Source of the DNA: an uncultured Eubacteriales bacterium
Lineage (GTDB): Bacteria > Bacillota > Clostridia > Oscillospirales > Acutalibacteraceae
NCBI GenBank assembly: GCA_934444365.1
Contig: CAKSCM010000002.1
Span: 124,001-188,000 of the forward strand
DNA: 64,000 bases
Direction of reading: 5' to 3'
Within the stretch, counting starts at the first letter, position 1. Each line of letters opens with the position of its first letter. Below the pieces are notes generated by a model that was not told where the DNA came from, ran no database searches, and saw only the letters and a list, made by a program, of their open reading frames with translations. The position numbers were made by a program, and so were the translations under genes. Shown here in pieces: positions 51,136 to 58,435 of the stretch.

Positions 51136-53721
51136 ATGGGAAAAACAGCACTAATTGCCGTCGAGCAGACCAATTACCGTTTTGATAAGCCTTTTTCGTA
51201 TATTATTCCGGATAAAATGGCTGATTATATTTGCCCTGGAATGAGGGTGAAGGTCCCGTTCGGGGGAGGAAATCGCTCAAGACAGGGGATGGTGCTGTCG
51301 GTTAATGATTCGGAAACGCCGGAGAATTTAAAGGAAATAATACGTCCGCTCGACGATTTTTCGGTTTTGAATGATGAACAGCTGAAGATGGTGGCATTTT
51401 TAAAGGAACAGACCTTTTGTACACTGTTTGACGCTGCGAAGCTTATGTATCCGGCAGGGCTCAACTACAAAATTGTTGTTAAATACCGTATTGCCGGCAG
51501 CATCGGCCAAAAGGGCGATTTTGTCTGCGATGATCCGAGTAAGGGGAAATCGGCGGCTGACGGGCATTTTAGTGCGGCATTGAAGGGGCTTTCGGATGAT
51601 GAGGGCTGTATTTTATCGGCGCTTGAAAAAAGCAAAAAGCCTCTTGATATAGCCGGAATCTGCAGCGGTGTTCGGTCGCTTTACGGTGAGGACAATCACT
51701 TTTTTAAAGACTGTAAGGGCGATGCAGATAAAAAGATAAAGCGCCTGCTTGACGGGCTTTGCGAAAAGGGGCTTACCGAAAAATTTGACGACGACACCCG
51801 GGCGATAGGGGACAAGACAAAGGTTACGGTCGGATTATCCGGGGAATATTTCGGCGAAAACGGCGAAGCGCTGTGCGAAATGAAGCTGACAAAGGCGCAA
51901 AGCGGTGTTGTACGGGTACTCACCGATGCCGGGGCGGCCTCGGTCGGCGAAATTTGTTATTTTACTGGGTCCTCGCCGGCGGTGGTTACAAATATGCTGA
52001 AAAAGGGACTGCTCGTACGGTATGAGGACAGGGTCTTACGAAAACCTGACGACTTCTCAAGTACCGGGAGATATTCCGGGGAAATTAAACTTAATCGCGA
52101 GCAGTCGGGTGTATATGAGCGCCTGAATGCGCTGCTTCGCAGCGAAGAGCCTAAAGCGGCGCTGCTTTTCGGCGTTACCGGCAGCGGTAAAACCTCGGTC
52201 TATCTTAAGCTTATAGACGATGTTATCGGTATGGGTAAAACGGTGATAGTTACCGTGCCCGAGATATCATTAACGCCGATGACATCGTCGCTTTTTAAAA
52301 GCCGCTACGGCGAAAGGGTGGCGGTATTACACAGCGGACTTTCCATGGGGGAGCGGCTGGACGAGTGGGAACGGATAAGAAGAAAAGAGGCAAGAATAGT
52401 TGTCGGAACGCGCTCGGCGGTGTTTGCGCCGGTTGAGAATATCGGGCTTATGGTAATGGATGAGGAGCAGGAGGCAAGCTATCGGTCCGAAGCTTCGCCG
52501 AGATATCACGCGAGAGACGCCTTGCGTTTCAGGGCGGCTTATAATAATGCGCTGCTTCTTATGTGCTCGGCAACCCCGTCGGTGGAAAGCTATATGAAGG
52601 CAGAATCCGGAATATATCATCTCGAAAAGCTGACAAAGCGCTATGGCGCTGCAGTGTTGCCCGAGGTCATAACGGCCGATATGAGACAGGAAATGTCAAC
52701 AGGAAATACAACCGGAATCAGCCGTCAGCTGTGCGGGCTTATATCGGACGCGCTTGATAACCGGCGGCAGGTTATACTGCTTCTTAACCGCCGCGGTTAC
52801 AATACCTTTATTGCCTGCCGTGAATGCGGCGAGGTTTTAATGTGCGACGATTGCAGTATTTCGATGGTTTATCACAGGGATAACGACCGCGTTATGTGCC
52901 ATTATTGCGGGAAATCCATGCCGAGACCGAAAAAATGTCCGAAGTGCTCGGGTGAATTTATTCGCTACAGCGGCGCCGGAACCCAGTTTGCGGCGGAACA
53001 GCTTGAAACACTTTTTCCGAATGCCGGAATCCTTCGCATGGACGCCGACACGACCATGAAAAAAGGGGCTCACAAACAGGGACTTGACGCATTTGCGGCA
53101 GGGGAGTACGATATTTTAATAGGAACCCAAATGGTTGCAAAGGGACTGGATTTCCCGAATGTTACGCTTGTGGGGATACTTGATGCCGACTGTATGTTTT
53201 ACGGCAGTGATTTCAGATCATACGAGAGGGCGTTTTCGCTGCTTACGCAGGTCATAGGCCGTGCAGGGCGAAGTAAGGAAAAGGGGGTTGCGGTAATACA
53301 AACGGCAACACCCGAAAACGAGCTTATACAGCTTGCGGCCGAGCAGGACTACGAAGCGTTTTTTGAGGACGAGGTGAATTTGCGGCGCGTTATGGAATAT
53401 CCGCCCTTTTGCGATATCTGCGTTATAGGCTTTGTCGGCGTTGACGGAAAAACGACGGCAGCGGCGGCAGCGGCCTTTTTTGAACGGCTTAAAGGCGCGG
53501 TGGCCTCTGCCTACGGTGATGTAAAATTAAAGGTTATGGGGCCCTCGCCGGCGGCGGTGGCGAGAATTTCGGGAAAGTACAGATTCAAGCTCATAATTAA
53601 ATGTAAAAACTCAAAAAGATTCCGCGGGATGATAAACGAACTTCTGAGCTTTGCGGCGACGGATGCGCGGTTTAAAAGAGTTTCGGTTTTTGCCGACATG
53701 AATCCGCAAAGCATAATGTAA
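51136..53721 (+). CDS. priA: Primosomal replication protein N' (PriA helicase)
   Basis: 861 residues from the ATG at 51136 (MGKTALIAVEQTNYRFDKPF), which has GGAGG at 51124-51128; the frame extends upstream to 51034, but that part crosses the terminator region. N-terminal fork-DNA-binding domain, DEAH-type helicase with Walker A GVTGSGKTS and the DEEQ box in VMDEEQEAS, a zinc-binding insertion (CRECGEVLMCDDC, CHYCG, CPKC), helicase motif V/VI GTQMVAKGLDFP and TQVIGRAGR. It restarts replication at stalled forks. The middle linker (about 130-250) appears long compared with typical PriA. Confidence 0.96.
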   Translation: MGKTALIAVEQTNYRFDKPFSYIIPDKMADYICPGMRVKVPFGGGNRSRQGMVLSVNDSETPENLKEIIRPLDDFSVLNDEQLKMVAFLKEQTFCTLFDAAKLMYPAGLNYKIVVKYRIAGSIGQKGDFVCDDPSKGKSAADGHFSAALKGLSDDEGCILSALEKSKKPLDIAGICSGVRSLYGEDNHFFKDCKGDADKKIKRLLDGLCEKGLTEKFDDDTRAIGDKTKVTVGLSGEYFGENGEALCEMKLTKAQSGVVRVLTDAGAASVGEICYFTGSSPAVVTNMLKKGLLVRYEDRVLRKPDDFSSTGRYSGEIKLNREQSGVYERLNALLRSEEPKAALLFGVTGSGKTSVYLKLIDDVIGMGKTVIVTVPEISLTPMTSSLFKSRYGERVAVLHSGLSMGERLDEWERIRRKEARIVVGTRSAVFAPVENIGLMVMDEEQEASYRSEASPRYHARDALRFRAAYNNALLLMCSATPSVESYMKAESGIYHLEKLTKRYGAAVLPEVITADMRQEMSTGNTTGISRQLCGLISDALDNRRQVILLLNRRGYNTFIACRECGEVLMCDDCSISMVYHRDNDRVMCHYCGKSMPRPKKCPKCSGEFIRYSGAGTQFAAEQLETLFPNAGILRMDADTTMKKGAHKQGLDAFAAGEYDILIGTQMVAKGLDFPNVTLVGILDADCMFYGSDFRSYERAFSLLTQVIGRAGRSKEKGVAVIQTATPENELIQLAAEQDYEAFFEDEVNLRRVMEYPPFCDICVIGFVGVDGKTTAAAAAAFFERLKGAVASAYGDVKLKVMGPSPAAVARISGKYRFKLIIKCKNSKRFRGMINELLSFAATDARFKRVSVFADMNPQSIM

Positions 53722-53983
53722 CGGATGTAACGGTGATTTACAGCATTATATAACACGGATGCGAGTTTTCAAGGCGAAACACGGGGATGAAGCCCAAAAA
53801 ACCGGTTTTTTATTACGTGTCGGTGCATACTTAAATGCCGTCTTTGAAAGTCGTTTGGAGAGCCGTTAGGATGGGACTTTAAACGGATTTTAGACGGTTT
53901 TTGAAGTATTCTTTAAACGATTTGCAATAAGCCGGCTTTGTGAATTCGGGCCTTTATATGGGCGGTTTTCGTTTTGCTGTATT
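53722..53983. other. priA-PRC-barrel gene gap, nothing recognised
   Basis: About 260 bases between convergent genes. No gene and no strong hairpin with a T run was seen on either strand. Confidence 0.4.
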
Positions 53984-54271
53984 TTACCCGAGCGACAATC
54001 CGGAAAAAAGACCCTTTTTTCGCTTTTTTCGCGGCGGATCGCAGGAGACAAGGACAGTATCGTCGCCGATTACCTCGATCGAACACCAGTCGATTACTAT
54101 ATCGTCCTCGCGGCCGAACAGCCCCAAACAGCGCGGCCGGCCGTAAATGATTATCGACACGATCTTGCCCGAGCACATGTCTATCTCAAGGTCGCTTACG
54201 CATCCGAGGCGTGTTGCGTCCTTTATGCATATTACTTCCTTATTTCGCATTTCGACTATACGGCAATTCAT
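53984..54271 (-). CDS. YlmC/YmxH family PRC-barrel protein
   Basis: 95 residues read leftward from the ATG at 54271-54269 (MNCRIVEMRNKEVICIKDAT), with CCGGAGG 7 bases upstream; the ATG at 54277 is too near that site. The fold is a PRC barrel: DATRLGCVSDLEIDMCSGKIVS, then DIVIDWCSIEVIGDDTVLV. Members are annotated as YlmC/YmxH sporulation proteins in Clostridia and Bacilli; the molecular role is not settled. A short basic tail (PPRKKRKKGL) follows. The presence fits a lineage with sporulation ancestry. Confidence 0.87.
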   Translation of the reverse strand: MNCRIVEMRNKEVICIKDATRLGCVSDLEIDMCSGKIVSIIIYGRPRCLGLFGREDDIVIDWCSIEVIGDDTVLVSCDPPRKKRKKGLFSGLSLG

Positions 54272-54383
54272 AAGCATTCCTCCGGTAATAAATATGATTT
54301 TATGCTGCCGGTTATGCGAAATGCGGCGCTTAAAAGACTTTTGAGCGTGTTTTTAATACATTGATTTCGGTACGGTGATTTTT

Positions 54384-55640
54384 ATGACGGATTCCGTTAA
54401 AAACAGTCTAAAAGAGGCGCTCGATTTTGTCGGGACCTTTTTAAAATGGGTGGTTATAGCGGCCTTTGTGGGATGTGTTTGCGGCGGTATAGGGGCGGCC
54501 TTTTCGCACAGCATTAATTTCGGAGCATCGCTTTTTGCAAAATATAATATGCTTGTGCTCGCTCTGCCTTTGGCCGGCGCTGTAACGGTGGCGCTTTATA
54601 AGGTTTGTAAAATAGGAAAGGGAGTCGGCACCGACACGGTTATCGGCTCGGTTAATTCGGATAAAAAAATCCCCGGGCTGCTTGCTCCTCTTATATTCGT
54701 GTGTACCGTTTTGACCCACACCTGCGGCGGTTCTGCCGGGCGCGAAGGGGCGGCGCTGCAGTTCGGCGGTTCGATAGCGGCGGTTATCGGCCGGCTTTTA
54801 AGACTTGACGAAAAGGATGTCTACATAATAACGATATGCGGTATGGGCGGAATGTTCGCGGCGGTTTTCGGAACCCCCCTTACGGCGGCTTTTTTTGCCA
54901 TGGAGGTAATAAGCGTCGGGGTGATATATTTTTCGGCCTTTATTCCGTCGGTTATGACCGCCCTTGTTTCTTATAAGGTCGCAATGCTGCTCGGAGTCAA
55001 GCCCCTTGCCTTTAGGGTTCAGGTTCCGGAAATAAGTGCGGTTGTTTGTCTTAAGATAGTTGTGCTTTCGGCACTTTGCGCCGTTTTGAGCATAGTTTTT
55101 TGTCTTAGCATACACTGCACCGCAAGGCTGCTTTCTAAGTATATAAAGAACGATTATTTGCGCATTATAGCCGGCGGATGTGCGGTGGCCGCTTTGACGT
55201 TTATTCTCGGAACAACCGATTATAACGGCGCCGGAACGGCGATAATCGCCGAATGCATAGGAGGCAAAGCCCTTCCCTATGCCTTTATACTTAAAATTAT
55301 ATTTACCGCGCTTACCGTGTCGGTGGGATATAAGGGCGGCGAGATAATTCCGACATTTTTTGTCGGGGCGACCTTCGGATGTACCGTTGGCGGATTGCTC
55401 GGGCTCAATCCGGCGTTCGGCGCGGCGATTGGAATAATAGCAATGTTTTGCGGCGTTACCAACTGTCCTATAGCGTCTATATTTATGAGTGTCGAAATTT
55501 TCGGCGGAGCGGGAGTGCTTATTTTTGCTCTTGCCGCCGGGGTGAGCTATTTACTGTCGGGATACTACGGGCTTTATTCGAGCCAAAAAATAATATATTC
55601 AAAATTAAGACCGGAATACATAAACCGGCTGGCGAAATAG
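54384..55640 (+). CDS. ClC-family chloride channel/transporter
   Basis: 418 residues from the ATG at 54384 (MTDSVKNSLKEALDFVG); the GTG at 54375 is less likely. About ten hydrophobic helices are visible. Family motifs are present: GSAGREGAALQFGGS (the GxEGP-type motif with its gating glutamate, Ala instead of Pro), GGEIIPTFFVGATFGC (the GxFxP-type motif) and a late FCGVTNCPIASIFMSVEIF segment. The presence of the gating Glu favours a chloride/proton antiporter over a simple channel, but this is inference. It stands alone, upstream of rdgB. Confidence 0.9.
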   Translation: MTDSVKNSLKEALDFVGTFLKWVVIAAFVGCVCGGIGAAFSHSINFGASLFAKYNMLVLALPLAGAVTVALYKVCKIGKGVGTDTVIGSVNSDKKIPGLLAPLIFVCTVLTHTCGGSAGREGAALQFGGSIAAVIGRLLRLDEKDVYIITICGMGGMFAAVFGTPLTAAFFAMEVISVGVIYFSAFIPSVMTALVSYKVAMLLGVKPLAFRVQVPEISAVVCLKIVVLSALCAVLSIVFCLSIHCTARLLSKYIKNDYLRIIAGGCAVAALTFILGTTDYNGAGTAIIAECIGGKALPYAFILKIIFTALTVSVGYKGGEIIPTFFVGATFGCTVGGLLGLNPAFGAAIGIIAMFCGVTNCPIASIFMSVEIFGGAGVLIFALAAGVSYLLSGYYGLYSSQKIIYSKLRPEYINRLAK

Positions 55641-55725
55641 CCCGGGGCAACAGATGTTGTATAATTATATGTGCCATACCGGAGCGTCTGCTAAAGATCG
55701 TTTTATAAAATCGGAGGAAATTTAA

Positions 55726-56319
55726 ATGAAAACCTTTATAATAGCGACAAATAACAAGGGAAAGCTCGCGGAAATGAGCCGTATTCTCGGGCCGCTCGGC
55801 ATAAGCGCGATGAGTGCGGCTCAGGCAGGAATTACACTGGATGATGTGGAAGAAACGGGCGAGACATTTGCCGAAAATGCGTTTATAAAGGCCAAAGCGG
55901 CTTCGCAAAAAACCGGACTGCCTGCCGTGGCGGACGATTCGGGGCTTTGTGTTGACGCGCTCGGCGGTCGTCCCGGCGTTTATACGGCCCGTTATGCGGG
56001 CGAGAATGCCACCGATGATATGCGGATGGATAAACTGCTTTTTGAACTTAAGGACGTGCCGGAGGATAAGCGTACGGCGAGATTTGTGTCGGCTGTATGC
56101 TGTGTTTTTCCCGACGGCAGGAAAATAGAAGCCGAGGGAAAATGCGAGGGGAAAATAGCGTTTGAAAAGCTCGGCAGTGGCGGCTTCGGATACGATCCTA
56201 TATTCACCGTCGACGGCAAAAGCTTTGCCCGGATGAGTGATGGCGAAAAGGACGCTTTAAGCCACAGGGGAAGGGCGCTCGAGCTCTTGGCGAAAAGGTT
56301 AAAAGACGCCGATATCTGA
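55726..56319 (+). CDS. rdgB: XTP/dITP pyrophosphatase (RdgB/HAM1 family)
   Basis: 197 residues. House-cleaning enzyme that hydrolyses ITP, dITP and XTP to monophosphates, preventing their incorporation into nucleic acids. The N-terminal ATNNKGKLAEM motif binds the phosphates, DDSGLCVDAL carries the metal-binding acidic residues, GGFGYDPIF and ALSHRGRAL complete the active site. GGAGGAAA precedes the ATG. It is downstream of the ClC gene with an 85-base gap. Confidence 0.96.
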   Translation: MKTFIIATNNKGKLAEMSRILGPLGISAMSAAQAGITLDDVEETGETFAENAFIKAKAASQKTGLPAVADDSGLCVDALGGRPGVYTARYAGENATDDMRMDKLLFELKDVPEDKRTARFVSAVCCVFPDGRKIEAEGKCEGKIAFEKLGSGGFGYDPIFTVDGKSFARMSDGEKDALSHRGRALELLAKRLKDADI

Positions 56320-56428
56320 TTTTGCTTTTCGGATTTTCACATGGGTCATTCTGCCGTTTCGTTTTGGCCGCATATGACGTGAAGATCGGTTTTTATGAGT
56401 GCGATATTTTTTAAAAAACAAAAAACAT

Positions 56429-56457
56429 TTGAAATTTCCCTTTTAATAAGCTACAAT
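56429..56457 (+). promoter_or_regulatory. Promoter just before a hairpin in the rdgB-MATE gap
   Basis: TTGAAA (56429-56434), 17-base spacer, TACAAT (56452-56457). The predicted start near 56464 is only three bases before the stem-loop at 56467. Confidence 0.65.
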
Positions 56458-56466
56458 AAAAAAACA

Positions 56467-56520
56467 ACGTGTGGCGTTTTTGCGTAAATCCGGTTGCAAA
56501 AACGCCGCACGTATTTTTTA
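56467..56520 (+). terminator. Strong hairpin with T run, rdgB terminator or first MATE attenuator
   Basis: A 17-bp stem with one G-U pair, 56467-56483 with 56496-56512, loop of 12 bases, then six T. It could end rdgB transcription, or form the whole of a very short RNA from the promoter at 56429. Confidence 0.8.
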
Positions 56521-56593
56521 TTGAAGAGGTTTTGCGACGGATAGATGAAAATCGAAAATAACCGATTGAATAGGTGAATCGTGTAGCATAAAT

Positions 56594-56680
56594 GCGTAAG
56601 TCCGGATTTATATGACGTTTTTTGATAATGAAGTATGGTTTGTTATCGAAAAAATGTTATACGGACTTGCGCGTTTTTTG
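56594..56680 (+). terminator. Long imperfect hairpin with T run upstream of the MATE gene
   Basis: GCGTAAGTCCG (56594-56604) pairs with CGGACTTGCGC (56662-56672) with one G-U pair. The stem continues imperfectly inward through TTTTTTGATAA and TTATCGAAAAAA, and two T runs follow. The outer arm repeats the GCGTAAATCCGG found at 56482-56493 in the previous hairpin. Confidence 0.65.
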
Positions 56681-56766
56681 TTTTTTAGTGTTGCACATAT
56701 CCGACGTAATTACCGGGCGTTGCCCCTGCTTTTATGTCGGGGACAACAAAAGGAAAGGTGAATTTT

Positions 56767-58200
56767 ATGGAAAATGAAAACGCAAATCAGTTTTTGGGGA
56801 CGGAGCATATCGGCAGGCTCATGCAAAAATATTCCGTTCCGTGTATTATTTCGCTGCTGGTCGGCGCGCTTTACAACATTGTGGATCAGATATTTATTGC
56901 CAATGCAAGCTATCTCGGATCTTACGGCAATGCAGCCAATACGGTTGTTTTTCCGCTTACGGTGGTGGCCCTCGCCGTCGCCGTTATGATCGGGGACGGC
57001 TGCTGTGCCTTTGTAAGTATGTCGCTCGGCGAAAATGAGCCTGACAGGGCAAAATGCAGCGTGGGCAACGCCGTCGTCCTAATTATAGCCGGGAGCGTTA
57101 TATTAACGGCGGTTTATCTTATTTTTGCTGATAGTATTATCGCTATGTTCGGCGGTACGGTAAACGGCGAAACATTTAAATATTCTCAGGAGTATTTTTT
57201 CTACATTACGCTCGGACTCCCGTTTTATATGTTCGGGCAGGCAATGAATCCCATTATCCGCGCGGACGGCAGTCCGAAATTTGCTATGGTTTCAACACTT
57301 GCCGGCGCTGTTATCAATATTATACTCGATCCCGTTTTTATCTTCGGCTTTAAGTGGGGCATGATGGGGGCGGCGGTCGCAACGGTCATCGGTCAGGTGG
57401 TAACGGCGCTGCTTGCGGTGTGGTATTTGCTGCATATGAAGGTCATAAAGCCTGCTGCCGGCGATTATGCTTTGAAAAGGCATATCTGGGTTCATATGTT
57501 ATCCCTTGGGGTTACCAGCTTTCTTTCTCAGATAAGTCTTGTGGCGGCTATGGCGGCAATCAACAACATGCTTCGCAAATACGGGGCGGCCGATGAAATT
57601 TTCGGGCAGGAGCAATATGCCCAGATTCCGATGGCTGTAGTCGGTATAGTGATGAAATTTTTCCAGATAGTCATATCGGTTGTAGTCGGTATGGCGGCAG
57701 GGTGTATTCCCATTGTCGGCTATAATATGGGGGCAAGAAAAAATCGGCGTGTTACGGAGCTGTTTACAAGGCTGCTTATCGCCGAGGCGTTGGTAGGAGC
57801 TGTCGCGCTTATTCTGGCGGAGGCGCTTCCTTTTGAGCTTATTGCCGTTTTCGGTGCTAAAAATGAAAGCAGCTATTATACCGATTTTGCCGTCAGGGCG
57901 TTTCGTATTTATCTTTGTATGATGATACCGGCCTGCGTTAACAAAGCCTGCTTTATTTTTCTGCAGGCGGTGGGCAAAGCCTTTTCGTCGATATTGCTGT
58001 CAATGCTCCGCGAGGTCGTGTTCGGCGTAGGCTTTGCAATCTTGCTGCCGGTATTTTTCGGGCTTGACGGGGTGTTGTACTCCATGCCCGTTTCGGATAT
58101 TCTTACCTTTATTATTTCGGCCGTAATTATCGTAAAGACCTGCCGGGAACTCGGCGGTAAGGGCGGGCGCGCCGTGGAATCGCCGAAAACCGGCCGATAG
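56767..58200 (+). CDS. MATE family efflux transporter
   Basis: 477 residues from the ATG at 56767 (MENENANQFLGTEHIGRLM), with AAAGGAAAGGTG upstream; the TTG-type longer frame from 56734 overlaps a small hairpin (56719-56747). Twelve membrane segments in two halves, with the usual N-terminal features of the DinF/MepA-like MATE branch: LMQKYSVPCIISLLVGALYN and DQIFIANA, then NPIIRADGSPKFAM. MATE proteins export cationic drugs or metabolites using sodium or proton gradients; the substrate is unknown. The leader of about 300 bases with two terminator-like hairpins suggests attenuation control. Confidence 0.93.
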   Translation: MENENANQFLGTEHIGRLMQKYSVPCIISLLVGALYNIVDQIFIANASYLGSYGNAANTVVFPLTVVALAVAVMIGDGCCAFVSMSLGENEPDRAKCSVGNAVVLIIAGSVILTAVYLIFADSIIAMFGGTVNGETFKYSQEYFFYITLGLPFYMFGQAMNPIIRADGSPKFAMVSTLAGAVINIILDPVFIFGFKWGMMGAAVATVIGQVVTALLAVWYLLHMKVIKPAAGDYALKRHIWVHMLSLGVTSFLSQISLVAAMAAINNMLRKYGAADEIFGQEQYAQIPMAVVGIVMKFFQIVISVVVGMAAGCIPIVGYNMGARKNRRVTELFTRLLIAEALVGAVALILAEALPFELIAVFGAKNESSYYTDFAVRAFRIYLCMMIPACVNKACFIFLQAVGKAFSSILLSMLREVVFGVGFAILLPVFFGLDGVLYSMPVSDILTFIISAVIIVKTCRELGGKGGRAVESPKTGR

Positions 58201-58313
58201 CGATGGCGACGGCGCGCACCGGAGCGAAGAAATATCGTTTTTGAATTAAAAGGTCATTTCGGATGACTGCTGATTTTTTTCGGCGGAGAATAAAAACTTA
58301 TTAAAAACACAAC

Positions 58314-58365
58314 AAACCGGACGAATGCGGCTTCGAATTTAAGCCTTACATCCGTCCGGTTTTTT
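58314..58365. terminator. Bidirectional terminator between the MATE and dockerin phosphoesterase genes
   Basis: AAACCGGACG (58314-58323) pairs with CGTCCGGTTT (58353-58362), with an inner GGCTT/AAGCC hairpin; T-rich on both exits. Confidence 0.8.
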
Positions 58366-58435
58366 ACGGTGCAACAAGGGAGTTGTAAGCTTGTAAAAGC
58401 TTTGTCACACCAAAAGGGAAGGAAACATCTTCGGT

